From Niallia sp. NCCP-28 (lineage in GTDB: Bacteria > Bacillota > Bacilli > Bacillales > Cytobacillaceae), in NCBI RefSeq assembly GCF_023168165.1, contig NZ_BQYJ01000002.1, forward strand, positions 868,001 to 932,000: a stretch of DNA of 64,000 nt, given 5' to 3'. Below are positions 47,632 to 62,303 of this stretch, piece by piece. The translations under genes were made by a program, and so were the position numbers. Every line of letters starts with the position of its first letter. Position 1 is the first letter of the stretch. The notes beneath the pieces were generated by a model. The model made no database searches. It was given only the letters and a program-made list of their open reading frames with translations, and was not told the origin of the DNA.

Positions 47632-50600
47632 AGATATTAACAGCATACTAGTAATCGGATCAGGACCAATCATTATTGGCCAAGCAGCAGAGTTTGACTA
47701 TGCAGGAACACAAGCTTGTATGGCGCTAAAAGAAGAAGGATATCGTGTAATTCTTGTCAATTCCAATCCTGCAACGATTATGACAGATACAGAAATGGCG
47801 GACGCTGTTTATATTGAGCCATTAACACTAGACTTTGTAAGCAGAATTATCCGCAAAGAAAGACCGGATGCGATCTTGCCAACATTAGGTGGACAAACAG
47901 GGCTGAACTTGGCAGTTGAACTATCAGAAGCTGGCGTGTTGGAAGAATGCGGCGTAGAAGTATTGGGAACAAAATTATCAGCTATTCAGCAAGCAGAAGA
48001 TCGAGATCTTTTCCGAAACTTAATGCACGAGCTTGGAGAACCAGTGCCAGATAGTGATATTATTCATAACATGGAAGAAGCAAAAAGCTTTGTAGAAAGA
48101 ATTGGCTACCCAGTAATCGTTCGCCCAGCCTTTACATTAGGAGGAACTGGCGGAGGAATATGCCATAATGACGAAGAACTGCATGAAATTGTGACAAGCG
48201 GTTTAAAAAATAGTCCAGTAACACAATGTTTATTAGAAAAAAGTATTGCAGGCTTTAAAGAAATTGAATATGAGGTAATGCGTGACAGCAATGACAATGC
48301 GATTGTTGTGTGTAATATGGAAAATATTGATCCAGTTGGAATCCATACTGGTGACAGTATTGTTGTGGCACCAAGCCAAACTTTAAGTGATAGAGAATAT
48401 CAATTACTGCGCAACACTTCATTAAAAATTATCAGAGCCTTAAAAATTGAAGGCGGATGTAATGTGCAGCTTGCATTAGATCCATATAGCTTTCAATACT
48501 ATATTATTGAAGTAAATCCGCGTGTCAGCCGTTCATCAGCACTAGCAAGTAAAGCAACAGGTTATCCAATTGCCAAACTTGCAGCAAAAATCGCTGTTGG
48601 CTTAACATTGGATGAAATGATGAATCCTGTTACAGGGAAAACATATGCAAGCTTTGAACCAGCATTAGATTATGTTGTCAGCAAAATACCTCGTTTCCCC
48701 TTTGATAAGTTCGAATCGGCAAAACGCAATTTAGGGACGCAGATGAAAGCAACAGGGGAAGTAATGGCAATTGGACGCACATTTGAAGAGTCCTTGTTAA
48801 AAGCAATTCGTTCCCTAGAAGCAAAAGTATATCATTTTGCTTTAAATGGCGGAGAGGAAATTAGCGATGCTCTATTAGAAAAACGAATCCGCAATGCCGG
48901 AGATGAGCGATTATTCTATATTGCAGAAGCTTTGCAGCGCGGCATTACCATTGAAACCATTCATGAATGGAGTAAAATAGACTTATTCTTCTTATATAAA
49001 TTAGAAGGAATCATCAAACTAGAGAAAGAACTTGCTGCACATCCATTTGATTTAGAGTATGGAGCAAAAGCAAAAGATAAAGGCTTTGCTGATATTCAAC
49101 TAGCAAAACTATGGAATGCAAAAGAAATTGAAGTATATGACTGGAGAAAGGAAAATAACTTGATTCCAGTATATAAGATGGTGGATACATGTGCAGCTGA
49201 GTTTGAATCAGAAACACCATATTTTTATGGCACATATGAAGACGAAAACGAATCGATTGTGACAGACAAAAAAAGCATTGTGGTATTAGGGTCTGGTCCT
49301 ATTCGAATCGGCCAGGGAATTGAATTTGATTATGCAACAGTTCACTCTGTATGGGCGATTAAAGAAGCAGGGTATGAAGCAATTATTGTTAACAATAATC
49401 CTGAAACAGTATCAACAGACTTCAGCATTTCCGATAAATTGTACTTTGAGCCATTAACCATTGAAGATGTAATGCATATTATTGATCTGGAAAAACCAGA
49501 AGGAGTAGTAGTGCAGTTTGGAGGCCAAACAGCAATTAATCTAGCAGCGCAATTAGTGGAACGTGGTGTGAAAATTCTTGGAACATCACTAGAAGACTTA
49601 GATCGTGCAGAAGATCGGGATAAGTTTGAACAAGCATTGCAAGATTTAGGCATTCCGCAGCCAGAAGGAAAAACGGCATTAACGGTAGAAGAAGCGGCTG
49701 CTGTAGCCAAAACAATCGGCTATCCAGTATTAGTGCGCCCATCCTATGTATTAGGCGGAAGAGCCATGCAAATTGTGTACAATGAATCAGAACTTATTCC
49801 ATATATGGAGAATGCCGTAAAAGCAAGTCCTGGTCAACCAATCTTAATCGACCGCTATTTAACAGGAAAAGAAATTGAAGTGGATGCAATTTGTGATGGA
49901 ACAGATGTTGTAATCCCAGGAATTATGGAGCATATTGAACGAGCAGGAGTCCACTCTGGAGATTCTATTGCTGTATATCCGCCGCAAAGTTTATCAAATG
50001 AAATTAAACAAACATTGATTGACTATACAACACGCTTAGCAAAAGGACTAAATATTATCGGACTATTAAACATTCAGTATGTTGTATCAAAAGGAGAAGT
50101 ATTTGTACTGGAAGTCAACCCACGTTCAAGCCGTACAGTACCATTTTTAAGCAAAATTACAAATGTACCGATGGCAAAAATTGCAACAAAAGTAATTTTA
50201 GGAGATACATTAAAAAATCTTGGCTATTCATCAGGAGTAGTTCCTGAACAGGCTGGAGTTTTTGTAAAAGTGCCGGTATTCTCTTTCGCAAAATTAAGAA
50301 GAGTAGATATTACCCTTGGACCTGAAATGAAATCAACAGGAGAAGTAATGGGCAAAGACATTACATTAGAAAAAGCATTATACAAAGGTTTAGTAGCATC
50401 TGGAATGAAGATTCAAACATTTGGAACAGTGCTGCTGACAATTGGGGATAAAGATAAAGAAGAAGCAGTTCAGCTGGCAAAAAGATTTATGAATATTGGC
50501 TATAGTCTTATGGCAACAAGCGGAACAGCAGCTTATTTGCAAAAAAGCAATATCCCTGTAAAAGTAGTGGATAAAATTGGCGGCGACGGCACTACATTAA

Positions 50601-50826
50601 TTGATGTAATCAGAGACGGAAAAGCACAATTTGTAATCAATACTTTCTCTAAAGGAAGCCAGCCGACTCGGGATGGATTTAGAATCCGCAGAGAATCTGT
50701 AGAAAATGGCATTCCATGTTTAACATCACTAGATACTGCTGAAGCAATTTTGCGTGTTGTAGAATCAATGACATTTTCTGCTGAAGCAATGCAGTCAGGA
50801 CAAAAAAACTTGGAGGCAGTATTTGC

Positions 50827-50830
<4 letters not shown>
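47618..50830 (+). CDS. pyrAB: Carbamoyl-phosphate synthase large subunit (pyrimidine-specific)
   Basis: A 1070-residue enzyme with the typical duplicated halves, each with a biotin-carboxylase-like ATP-grasp domain ([19 protein letters not shown] at the N-terminus and [19 protein letters not shown] in the second half, near residue 555). An MGS-like allosteric domain lies at the C-terminus (about 930-1050), where PRPP and UMP regulate the B. subtilis enzyme. The ATG at 47618 follows GGAAGGTG. A GTG at 47609 is in frame but within that site. Also called carB. Confidence 0.97.
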
Positions 50831-53228
<2,398 letters not shown>

Positions 53229-53232
<4 letters not shown>

Positions 53233-53852
53233 AACAACAAATTGCAGAGCAACTACTAGAAATAAAGGCTGTTTTTTTACAGCCATCCAATCCATTTACA
53301 TGGGCTTCTGGCATTAAATCACCTATTTATTGCGATAATCGTTTAACCCTTTCATATCCTTCTGTTAGAAAAGATATTGCCAATGGACTGGCACAATTAA
53401 TTAAAGAGAAGTTTCCGGAAACAGAAGTAGTTGCTGGAACGGCAACAGCTGGAATTCCGCATGCAGCATGGGCAAGTGATGTGTTGGATTTGCCAATGTG
53501 TTATGTTCGCTCCAAAGCAAAAGAGCATGGCAAAGGCAATCAAATTGAAGGGAAAATCGAAAAAGGGCAAAAAGTAGTTGTAGTAGAAGATCTGATTTCA
53601 ACAGGCGGAAGTGTGATTACAGCAGTAGAAGGACTTCGTGATGCAGGTTGTGAAGTGTTAGGGGTTGTTTCCATCTTTACATATGAACTGCCAAAAGGAA
53701 AAGAATTATTGCAAGAAGCAGAAATTACAGCTTATTCTTTAACGGATTATACAACTCTATTAGAAGTAGCAGAAAAAAGCGGTTATATTCAAGCGGAAGA
53801 TATGCTAAGTCTGCAAAACTGGCAAAAAAATCCCGGAGAATGGGGTAACTAA
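53229..53852 (+). CDS. pyrE: Orotate phosphoribosyltransferase
   Basis: A 207-residue enzyme that joins orotate to PRPP, forming OMP. The PRPP-binding motif [21 protein letters not shown] is near residues 115-136, and the catalytic loop Lys in [11 protein letters not shown] is present. It is the last gene of the pyr operon; the chosen ATG overlaps the pyrF stop. A strong terminator follows that also serves the convergent rqcH. Confidence 0.96.
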
Positions 53853-53854
53853 TT

Positions 53855-53899
53855 GAAAAAAGGCCGATATTGATGAAATTCATCAATATCGGCCTTTTC
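53855..53899 (+). terminator. Bidirectional terminator pyrE / rqcH
   Basis: AAAAAGGCCGATATTGATG pairs with CATCAATATCGGCCTTTT, with A- and T-runs suitable for both strands. Confidence 0.95.
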
Positions 53900-53905
53900 A
53901 GGCTT

Positions 53906-55618
53906 TTATTGCTGTTTTAAGCGCAGTACGGTATCCTCGTCTGGTGTAACATAAACAGTCTGTTGATTATCATAAATAACAAAACCAGGTTTTGCACCGC
54001 TCGGTTTTTTTACATGACGAACTAATGTGTAATCTACTGGCACGGAACTAGATTGTTTGGCTTTGCTGAAATATGCCGCCAATTTTGCTGCCTCTATTAT
54101 TGTTTCTTCACTAGGCTCTTTACTGCGAATGACGACATGAGATCCTGGAATATCCTTTGTATGCAGCCAAATTTCATCACGAGCCGCTACTTTATTTGTT
54201 AAGTAATCGTTTTGTTTGTTGTTTTTGCCGACTAATATTTCTGTAGTGTCGCTGGCAATGTATTGATCCAGCACTGGCCTTATGTTTTGCTGTTTTTTTG
54301 TTTGTTTTTTCTGACGTTCTCGAAGATAGCCTTCTTCTATCAGCTCTTCCCTAATTTCCTGAATATCTTTAGGGGAAGCAGAAATAATTTGCTGCAGCAA
54401 TGTGTCAAAATATGCTAATTCTTTTTCAGCTAGGTTTATTTGCTCTTTAATAATATCAATTGAGTTTTTTGCTTTTTGATAGCGTGTAAAATACTTTTGC
54501 GCATTCTCAGAAGGCGTTTTTCTTGGATCAAGAGAAATTGTCACCATTTCTCCATCTGGATGATAATAATTTGCGACTTCTATTTCTTTCATGCCTTTTT
54601 TCGCAGCATAAATATTGGCTGTCAACAATTCCCCCAGCAATTGATATTGTTCTGCGTTTTCTGCTTCTTGCAGTGATCTTTTCAGTTTTTTGATTTTTTT
54701 TTCATTTTTATCCCGCTCATTTACGATAAAACGTTCTAAATCATTGCTTTGCTGTTTTACCCGATCCCGTTCCGCTTTGCCAAAATAAAAACGATCAAGC
54801 ATTTTGCTTAAGGTGGAAAAATTTTTGCTTTCCCCTTTTAAATGGAGCAAATTTTGAAAATAGAAATATTCTTTGTCTTCTGTTTGTATAATAGAAGGAT
54901 TATGGTGTGCCTCTTTTATTTCCTTCATTTTAGCAAGAAAGGCCTCGGGCAATGTATCTCGATTAGCCAAACCCGCTTGAAAAACAATTTCTTTTGCCAA
55001 CAGTGGAGAAATGCCCGAAAACTGCTGTACAATTTGTTTATCTAGTTTCCCGCTGTTAAAGTCCAGTGCTTTTAAAATATCTTCTTTTTCTGCGGAGAGG
55101 GGGTCTTTTTTATCCTGTGCAGGCGGCGCTTTGTATTCGTAGCCTGGCAGAATAGCCCGATGGCTGTTAACGGCATAAGAAACATGTTTGATGCTGTCAA
55201 GAATCGTATTTTTTTCTTGATCCACTAAAATAATATTGCTGTGGCGTCCCATGATTTCGATCATTAATTTTTTATAGGAAGTATCCCCAATCTCATTTCT
55301 GCCTCTTACTTCCAGGACAATAATTCGGTCATGGCCAATCTGATACAAGTTATCAATAAAGTAGCCTTCTAAATGTTTGCGCAAAAGCATACAAAACATT
55401 GGAGGCTCTTTTGGGTTTTCATAGGTTTCTTCTGTTAATTGAATGCGAGCATAACTAGGGTGGACAGAAAGCAAAAGTTTTTGATTTTTTCCATTTGCCC
55501 GAACAACAAGGACAATTTCATTAGTAAAGGGCTGCTGGATTTTTGTAATGCGGCCGCCTTTTAAATTTTCTAGCAACTCAGCAGTCATTGCTTTTGTAAA
55601 TAATCCATCAAATGACAT
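53906..55618 (-). CDS. rqcH: Rqc2-type ribosome quality control factor RqcH (YloA)
   Basis: A 570-residue NFACT-family protein. It binds stalled 50S-peptidyl-tRNA complexes and recruits tRNA-Ala to add a C-terminal poly-alanine tail, marking the nascent chain for ClpXP. The N-terminal NFACT-N domain carries the conserved D97-R98 pair ([12 protein letters not shown]), known to be essential in B. subtilis RqcH. A helix-hairpin-helix region, a coiled coil (about 300-440) and the C-terminal NFACT-R domain ([27 protein letters not shown]-like) follow. The frame extends upstream to 55738, but the ATG at 55618, after AAAGGATG, gives the normal N-terminus ([11 protein letters not shown]). Confidence 0.95.
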   Translation of the reverse strand: MSFDGLFTKAMTAELLENLKGGRITKIQQPFTNEIVLVVRANGKNQKLLLSVHPSYARIQLTEETYENPKEPPMFCMLLRKHLEGYFIDNLYQIGHDRIIVLEVRGRNEIGDTSYKKLMIEIMGRHSNIILVDQEKNTILDSIKHVSYAVNSHRAILPGYEYKAPPAQDKKDPLSAEKEDILKALDFNSGKLDKQIVQQFSGISPLLAKEIVFQAGLANRDTLPEAFLAKMKEIKEAHHNPSIIQTEDKEYFYFQNLLHLKGESKNFSTLSKMLDRFYFGKAERDRVKQQSNDLERFIVNERDKNEKKIKKLKRSLQEAENAEQYQLLGELLTANIYAAKKGMKEIEVANYYHPDGEMVTISLDPRKTPSENAQKYFTRYQKAKNSIDIIKEQINLAEKELAYFDTLLQQIISASPKDIQEIREELIEEGYLRERQKKQTKKQQNIRPVLDQYIASDTTEILVGKNNKQNDYLTNKVAARDEIWLHTKDIPGSHVVIRSKEPSEETIIEAAKLAAYFSKAKQSSSVPVDYTLVRHVKKPSGAKPGFVIYDNQQTVYVTPDEDTVLRLKQQ

Positions 55619-55919
55619 GTTTAACATCCTTTTCTTTAATGTATCTATTTGTTTTTCATTAACTATCTTTTTTATTCCTTCTCTTATATTGGCTAAAGAT
55701 TTATGCTTTGTCAAAAAGAAGTGATCTCTTTCTAGCATTTTTTTTAATTTGGCTGAATATGATTTGTTAAGAGTGGTGTTGGGACAACTTTGCAGTTTAG
55801 TTTTGCTTATGCTTTGTTCAGAACAACTACGATTTTTTTCATCGCCAATAGGAAGAACAAAATGTTTGCTTTTTTGATTTGGCGAGCTTGAATTGAAAAG
55901 GGGGAAGTGAGATGGCCGG
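55619..55919. other. Divergent intergenic region rqcH / P-type ATPase
   Basis: These 301 bases must contain promoters for both divergent genes. Unusually, the rqcH frame stays open to 55738. I see no strong consensus promoter and no operator on either strand. Confidence 0.4.
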
Positions 55920-58598
55920 ATGAATTATCATGAAATGAACGAAAAAGAAGTAGAACGAACATTAAATACGGATTTTTCGGCTGGACTGACAAATGAAGAT
56001 GCTAGTAAAAGGCGCAAACAGTTCGGAAAGAATGAACTGGATGAAGGAGAGAAGCAATCAGCACTGCTTTTATTTTTTAGTCAATTTAAAGACTTTATGG
56101 TTCTGGTGCTGTTGGCGGCAACATTAATTTCTGGACTTCTCGGAGAATATATTGATGCAATTGCAATTATTGCAATCATCATTTTAAATAGTTTTTTAGG
56201 ATTTTTTCAAGAAAGACGAGCAGAAAAGTCCTTATCCGCATTAAAGGAGCTTTCACAGCCGCAGGTGCAAGCATTAAGAGACGGGGAATGGGTCAAGATT
56301 TTATCAAAAGAATTAGTTCCTGGCGATATTATTAAGTTTGCCAGTGGCGACCGCATTGGGGCAGATGTCCGCATTATTGAATCAAGAAGTTTAGAAGTGG
56401 AAGAATCTGCATTAACAGGAGAATCAGTGCCTGTTCAAAAAACGGTATCACCAATAAAAAATGCAAATCTAACACTTGGAGATATGGAAAATATGGGCTT
56501 TATGGGCACAATGGTGTCAAGAGGAAGCGGAGTGGGTGTCGTTATTGCCACGGGAATGAAAACGGCGATGGGACAAATTGCAGACCTGCTGCAAAATGCT
56601 GAATCACAAACAACGCCGCTGCAGCGACGTTTAGAGCAGCTTGGAAAAATATTAATTGTGACGGCTTTATTGCTAACCGTTCTCGTTGTCGCTATTGGTG
56701 TTATTCGAGGAAATGATTTATATGAAATGGTGCTAGCGGGTGTATCACTTGCTGTTGCGGCTATTCCAGAAGGATTGCCAGCCATTGTTACCATTGCTTT
56801 ATCATTAGGTGTGCAAAAAATGATTCGGAAAAATGCGGTTGTCCGCAAATTGCCAGCTGTTGAAACATTAGGCTGTGCAAGTGTCATCTGTTCTGATAAA
56901 ACCGGCACATTAACACAAAATAAAATGACCGTTACAAAGGTTTGGAGCGGTGGGAAAACATGGACAGTAGATGGCATTGGTTACGAGCCTCAAGGGAAAT
57001 ACTATCAGGATAAGGAAATCATTGATCCTAAAAAAGATAAAGTGCTGCAGCAGCTATTAACATTCGGCATGCTTTGCAATCATGCAGAAATTCTCCAAAA
57101 GGACGATGAATTTGTTTTAAATGGAGATCCAACAGAAGGAGCAATGCTTGTTGCCGGTATGAAAGCAGGATTTACGAGAAAAAAGCTGTTAACTCAATTT
57201 GAGATTGTTAATGAATTTCCCTTTGATTCTACAAGAAAAATGATGAGTGTTGTGGTGAAAGATCCTTCTGGAAGACAGTTTATTGTAACAAAAGGGGCAC
57301 CAGATGTATTAGCGGGAAAAAGTATCTCTATTTTAATGGGAAATAAAACACAAGTTTATGGAAAAGATATAAAAAATATGGTGCAAGAAGCAATTAATGG
57401 ACTTGCCTCCCAAGCTCTAAGAACCATTGCGATTGGTTTTAAAGAAATATCGCCAAATACGCTTATACTGCATGAACAAGAAGCAGAAAAAGATTTAACC
57501 TTTATCGGTCTTCAAGGGATTATTGATCCCCCAAGGCCAGAAGTGAAACAAGCAGTAAAAGAATGTAAAGAAGCAGGCATTAAAACTGTTATGATCACAG
57601 GAGACCATGTGATTACAGCAAAAGCAATTGCAACAGAACTTGGCATTGCCAACAAGCGCTCCAAAGTATTAGAGGGAAAAGATTTAGCTAATATGAATTT
57701 AAAGGAATTGGAAGGCGTAGTAGATGAAGTCAGTGTGTTTGCAAGGGTATCCCCTGAACATAAGCTGAAAATTGTGCAAGCATTCCAAAATAGAGGCCAT
57801 ATCGTTGCAATGACAGGTGATGGTGTCAATGATGCACCAGCAATTAAAACAGCAGATATAGGCATTGCAATGGGCATAACCGGTACAGATGTTGCCAAGG
57901 AAGCTTCTTCTCTTGTACTGATGGATGATAATTTTGCAAGCATTAAGGCTGCAATTATTGAAGGAAGAAATATTTATGAAAATATTCGCAAGTTTATCCG
58001 TTATTTATTGGCTTCAAATGTAGGAGAAATATTGGTAATGCTGTTTGCCATGCTTTTGGCGCTGCCTTTGCCGCTTGTTCCTATTCAAATACTGTGGGTT
58101 AATTTAGTGACAGATGGCCTTCCGGCGATGGCGCTAGGATTGGATAGACCGGAAGATAATGTGATGAAGCGGAATCCGCGGAACCCAAGCGAAGGAGTAT
58201 TTGCAAGAGGTTTAGGCTGGAAAGTCATTTCCCGAGGCATCTTAATTGGATTAGCCACCATACTTGCGTTTATATTTGCATATGACAACAATCCTGAAAA
58301 TTTGCAATATGCACAAACAGTTGCTTTTATTACATTAGTATTGGCCCAGCTGATTCATGTATTTGACTGTCGTAGTGAAAAATCTATTCTTTCCCGTAAT
58401 CCTTTTGGCAATATATACCTAGTATGGGCAGTTATTTCTTCCTTAGTGCTTGCCCTTATTGTTGTCTATGTACCATTTTTGCAAGAAATTTTCCATACAG
58501 TTCCGATTCTTGCAAAAGATTGGCCAATGATTATCGGACTTGCCTCTGTTCCAACTTTTTTACTTGCAGGATCATTTTTGTTAAGTAAATCAAAATAA
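55920..58598 (+). CDS. yloB: Cation-transporting P-type ATPase, Ca2+ type (YloB-like)
   Basis: An 892-residue P2A-type ATPase of the SERCA kind. The cation-site helix M4 motif [15 protein letters not shown], the phosphorylation motif [11 protein letters not shown] (Asp326), TGES in the actuator domain (ALTGESVPV) and [10 protein letters not shown] are intact. Ten membrane segments are expected. In B. subtilis YloB is a Ca2+ ATPase made during sporulation and in spores, so calcium is the likely substrate. The ATG at 55920 is preceded by GGGGGAAGTG; a three-codon ATG-GCC-GGA-TGA lies just before it. Confidence 0.93.
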   Translation: MNYHEMNEKEVERTLNTDFSAGLTNEDASKRRKQFGKNELDEGEKQSALLLFFSQFKDFMVLVLLAATLISGLLGEYIDAIAIIAIIILNSFLGFFQERRAEKSLSALKELSQPQVQALRDGEWVKILSKELVPGDIIKFASGDRIGADVRIIESRSLEVEESALTGESVPVQKTVSPIKNANLTLGDMENMGFMGTMVSRGSGVGVVIATGMKTAMGQIADLLQNAESQTTPLQRRLEQLGKILIVTALLLTVLVVAIGVIRGNDLYEMVLAGVSLAVAAIPEGLPAIVTIALSLGVQKMIRKNAVVRKLPAVETLGCASVICSDKTGTLTQNKMTVTKVWSGGKTWTVDGIGYEPQGKYYQDKEIIDPKKDKVLQQLLTFGMLCNHAEILQKDDEFVLNGDPTEGAMLVAGMKAGFTRKKLLTQFEIVNEFPFDSTRKMMSVVVKDPSGRQFIVTKGAPDVLAGKSISILMGNKTQVYGKDIKNMVQEAINGLASQALRTIAIGFKEISPNTLILHEQEAEKDLTFIGLQGIIDPPRPEVKQAVKECKEAGIKTVMITGDHVITAKAIATELGIANKRSKVLEGKDLANMNLKELEGVVDEVSVFARVSPEHKLKIVQAFQNRGHIVAMTGDGVNDAPAIKTADIGIAMGITGTDVAKEASSLVLMDDNFASIKAAIIEGRNIYENIRKFIRYLLASNVGEILVMLFAMLLALPLPLVPIQILWVNLVTDGLPAMALGLDRPEDNVMKRNPRNPSEGVFARGLGWKVISRGILIGLATILAFIFAYDNNPENLQYAQTVAFITLVLAQLIHVFDCRSEKSILSRNPFGNIYLVWAVISSLVLALIVVYVPFLQEIFHTVPILAKDWPMIIGLASVPTFLLAGSFLLSKSK

Positions 58599-58612
58599 AA
58601 TATGTTATAATC

Positions 58613-58652
58613 CAAAAGGTACTAGAGACAATTTCTATTACCTTTTGTTTTT
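58613..58652 (+). terminator. Terminator after the P-type ATPase
   Basis: CAAAAGGTA (58613-58621) pairs with TACCTTTTG (58639-58647), followed by a T-run. Confidence 0.8.
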
Positions 58653-58807
58653 GTATTAGGTATTATTTATATATACACGGTAAAACATATTTGGAAGCCT
58701 TGGATGAAGTTGTTGTGTAGTTAATAGATATGCATAGCAGTTTATTGGATTGTTAAGATTCATGTTAACAATTGCATGGCGAGTTTTAAATAAATGGATG
58801 TGTGATT

Positions 58808-59683
58808 ATGGTTAAAAGTATGACTGGATTTGGAAAAAGCGGGAAACAAGGAGATGGTTTCACTGTAAATGTGGAAATAAAAACGGTAAATCATCGTTTT
58901 TGTGAACAATTGATTAAACTGCCTAAGCAGTTTTTAATAATAGAAGAACAAATCAAAAAGAATATTTTAAAATATATACATAGAGGCAGAGCAGAAGTAT
59001 TTATTGCAGTAGAAGGAAATGAGCTGAACAACCAAAAAGTAGAAGTAGACTGGCTGCTGCTTGATCGTTACCACCAATTATTAACCGATATAAAAAATAG
59101 ATATTCTATACAACAAACAATAACAATCGATGATCTTCTTCAAAATAAAGATTGTTTCCAGCTGGTAGATGCTGAATTAAATAAGGAAGAAATAGAAACA
59201 ATGATTCTTTTGGCAGTAGAGGATGCTGTTTTGGAATTAGATAAAATGCGAGAAAAAGAAGGAGAAGCTCTAAAAAAGGATATTCTTTTTCTTTTAGAAG
59301 GTTTTAAGCAGTCCATCGGCATTCTAGAAAAACTAGCACCCCAAGTTAGTGTCATGTACCGAGAGAAAATCAAAGCAAGAGTAGAAAGTTATTTGCAGGA
59401 TGTTATGGATGAATCAAGGCTTGCTTCTGAGGTTGCTGTTTTTAGTGAAAAAGCAGATATTAACGAAGAACTTATCCGTCTTAAAAGCCATCTTCAGCAA
59501 TTTTATGAAATTCTCGAAGAGAAAAAAACGATTGGGCGAAAGCTGGACTTTTTGCTGCAGGAAATGAATAGAGAAGTTAACACAATTGGTTCGAAAGCAA
59601 ATTCTGCCGAAATCGGCAAAGAAGTAGTCGAAATGAAAAGTTATCTAGAAAAAATAAAAGAACAAATTCAAAACATGGAGTAA
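58808..59683 (+). CDS. yloC: YicC/YloC family endoribonuclease
   Basis: A 291-residue protein of the YicC/YloC family. The YicC_N domain begins SMTGFGKS and contains EIKTVNHRFCEQLIKLP, and a C-terminal DUF1732 domain ends GRKLDFLLQEMNREVNTIGSKANSAEI. YicC has been described as an endoribonuclease, with YloC sharing its fold. It is the first gene of the yloC-remA-gmk-rpoZ run. The ATG at 58808 is chosen over the GTG at 58802 by similarity; the ribosome site (GGATGTG) is weak. Confidence 0.92.
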   Translation: MVKSMTGFGKSGKQGDGFTVNVEIKTVNHRFCEQLIKLPKQFLIIEEQIKKNILKYIHRGRAEVFIAVEGNELNNQKVEVDWLLLDRYHQLLTDIKNRYSIQQTITIDDLLQNKDCFQLVDAELNKEEIETMILLAVEDAVLELDKMREKEGEALKKDILFLLEGFKQSIGILEKLAPQVSVMYREKIKARVESYLQDVMDESRLASEVAVFSEKADINEELIRLKSHLQQFYEILEEKKTIGRKLDFLLQEMNREVNTIGSKANSAEIGKEVVEMKSYLEKIKEQIQNME

Positions 59684-59742
59684 TATGGGTTTAGAAAGAT
59701 GCTGACCCGTTAAAAATAAAATAATATGATTGGGGAAAGAAC

Positions 59743-60006
59743 ATGTCCATCAAGTTAATAAATATCGGTTTTGGCAATATTGTCTCTGCCAATCGAATTA
59801 TATCGATTGTAAGTCCTGAATCGGCTCCAATTAAACGTATTATCCAAGATGCACGGGATCGAGGCTCGCTAATTGATGCCACCTATGGAAGAAGAACAAG
59901 GGCCGTGATTGTAACAGACAGCGACCATGTTATTCTTTCTGCGGTTCAGCCAGAGACAGTTGCACACAGGCTAAATGATCGCGATGAAATTATGGATGAA
60001 GGGTAG
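59743..60006 (+). CDS. remA: Extracellular matrix/biofilm regulator RemA
   Basis: An 87-residue DUF370 protein. In B. subtilis RemA activates biofilm matrix genes (eps and tapA operons) and osmoprotection genes by oligomerising on DNA in octameric rings. The sequence ([19 protein letters not shown], then [24 protein letters not shown]) is close to the B. subtilis form (YlzA). The run [19 protein letters not shown] holds the basic residues used for DNA binding. gmk begins nine bases after its stop. Confidence 0.95.
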   Translation: MSIKLINIGFGNIVSANRIISIVSPESAPIKRIIQDARDRGSLIDATYGRRTRAVIVTDSDHVILSAVQPETVAHRLNDRDEIMDEG

Positions 60007-60630
<624 letters not shown>

Positions 60631-60632
60631 TT

Positions 60633-60845
60633 ATGTTATATCCATCTATTGATTCATTATTAACAAAAATCGATTCTAAATATTCACTGGTTTCGGTAGC
60701 AGCAAAAAGAGCTAGAAAAATGCAATTAAATGCAAAACCGCAGTTAAACAAATATGTTTCCCATAAAAATGTAGGCAAAGCTTTAGAAGAGATTCATGCA
60801 GACCAATTAACATACCGTGTGAATTTGGCAGAAGGCGAAGAATAA
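60633..60845 (+). CDS. rpoZ: RNA polymerase subunit omega
   Basis: A 70-residue subunit that stabilises the beta-prime subunit of RNA polymerase. The core [29 protein letters not shown] is the omega signature, and the C-terminal [16 protein letters not shown] is as in Bacillus YloH. Start ATG with TGGAGG. A terminator follows. Confidence 0.96.
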   Translation: MLYPSIDSLLTKIDSKYSLVSVAAKRARKMQLNAKPQLNKYVSHKNVGKALEEIHADQLTYRVNLAEGEE

Positions 60846-60882
60846 AAGCACCTTAAAGAATTAGATAATATTATCAGGAAAG

Positions 60883-60929
60883 GATTGATCGAACAAAGAA
60901 TTTTTCTTTATCTTCGATCAGTCTTTTTT
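60883..60929 (+). terminator. Terminator after rpoZ
   Basis: GATTGATCGAA (60883-60893) pairs with TTCGATCAGTC (60913-60923), one mismatch, followed by six T. Confidence 0.85.
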
Positions 60930-61094
60930 CATGAAAATAAAAACTGCCTTAGCTGGGAAAAAGACCAGTATATTCAAAGAATCGACTATCTATTATCCAA
61001 GCGTTTATGGTAATGTACTGTTATTGAATAATAGGAGCAAAATTATTTTTTGCAGAATAAAAGCAGCTTTCAGTAGGGAGAAAGGAGAAGCGTG

Positions 61095-62303
61095 ATGTTA
61101 AAGGGAAAAAAAATATTATTATGTATAACAGGAGGAATTGCTGTTTATAAAATGTGTGCTTTAACAAGCAAATTAACACAAAAGGGTGCACATGTAAAAG
61201 TAGTCATGTCAGAGTCGGCAACAGAGTTTGTTGCTCCTTTAACCTTTAAAGCATTATCAAAAAATGAAGTGTATACAGATACTTTTGATGAAAAAGATGC
61301 AAGGGTTATTGCGCATATTGATTTGGCAGATTGGGCGGATTTGATTTTAGTAGGACCTGCAACAGCGAATACAATCGGCAAATTGGCAAATGGCATTGCT
61401 GATAATATGGTGACAACTACATTGCTTGCGGCAATCTCTGATGTTTGGATTGCTCCTGCAATGAATGTACATATGTATGATCACCCAGCCGTACAAAAAA
61501 ATATTCAAACATTGTATGATTATGGATACCGATTTATCAATCCAGGGGAAGGCTATCTTGCTTGCGGATATATTGGAAAAGGAAGATTAGAAGAGCCAGA
61601 GAAAATCATTGCACATATGGAAGAATATTTTTCGAAAGAAAACCAATTTTTAAAAAATCAAAGGGTACTTGTAACAGCAGGACCAACGAGAGAAAAAATA
61701 GACCCAGTACGTTTTATTTCGAACAGTTCAACAGGAAAAATGGGCTATAGCGTAGCGCAGCAAGCACTGAATTTGGGAGCAGAGGTTATCCTTGTAACAG
61801 GCCCAAGCCATCTGACGCCACCAAAAGGGGCGAAAGTGATTCGTGTTGAAAGTGCAGAGGAAATGTATGAAGCAGTTATCGATCAGTACGATAAGACAGA
61901 TATTGTCATTAAAACAGCAGCAGTCAGCGACTATAAGCCTGCTTTTGTTTATGAACATAAAGTAAAGAAACAAGAAGGAAAAGAATCTATTGAGTTTGTG
62001 CGGACAAAAGATATATTGCTAGAACTAGGCAAAAGAAAAAAGCATCAACTATTAATTGGTTTTGCTGCAGAAACAGAAAATATGGAACAATATGCAAAAG
62101 ATAAATTGACCAAAAAAAATGCAGATATGATCGTTGCCAATAATGTGAACAGCAAAGATTCTGGATTTGGCACAGATACAAATCGTGTTAGTTTATATTT
62201 GAAAAGTGGAGAATCAATAGAATTGCCTCTATTATCAAAAGAGGAAGCAGCTTTTAAAATTTTAGAACAAGCGTACCAGATGAAGGGTATGGTAAATAAA
62301 TGA
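61095..62303 (+). CDS. coaBC: Phosphopantothenoylcysteine decarboxylase / synthetase CoaBC
   Basis: A 402-residue bifunctional enzyme of coenzyme A synthesis. The N-terminal flavin-dependent decarboxylase (CoaC) has catalytic His74 in VIAHIDLADW, PAMNVHM (Asn124) and Cys157 in GYLACGYIG. The C-terminal CoaB synthetase starts near residue 190 with VTAGPTREKIDPVRFISNSSTGKMG. The ATG at 61095 lies after AAAGGAGA and is preferred to the GTG at 61092. It overlaps priA by four bases. Confidence 0.96.
   Translation: MLKGKKILLCITGGIAVYKMCALTSKLTQKGAHVKVVMSESATEFVAPLTFKALSKNEVYTDTFDEKDARVIAHIDLADWADLILVGPATANTIGKLANGIADNMVTTTLLAAISDVWIAPAMNVHMYDHPAVQKNIQTLYDYGYRFINPGEGYLACGYIGKGRLEEPEKIIAHMEEYFSKENQFLKNQRVLVTAGPTREKIDPVRFISNSSTGKMGYSVAQQALNLGAEVILVTGPSHLTPPKGAKVIRVESAEEMYEAVIDQYDKTDIVIKTAAVSDYKPAFVYEHKVKKQEGKESIEFVRTKDILLELGKRKKHQLLIGFAAETENMEQYAKDKLTKKNADMIVANNVNSKDSGFGTDTNRVSLYLKSGESIELPLLSKEEAAFKILEQAYQMKGMVNK

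Noticed and set aside
56435-56977. A 180-codon minus-strand frame inside the P-type ATPase gene
   Set aside because: Opposite strand of a conserved coding region; no ribosome site.
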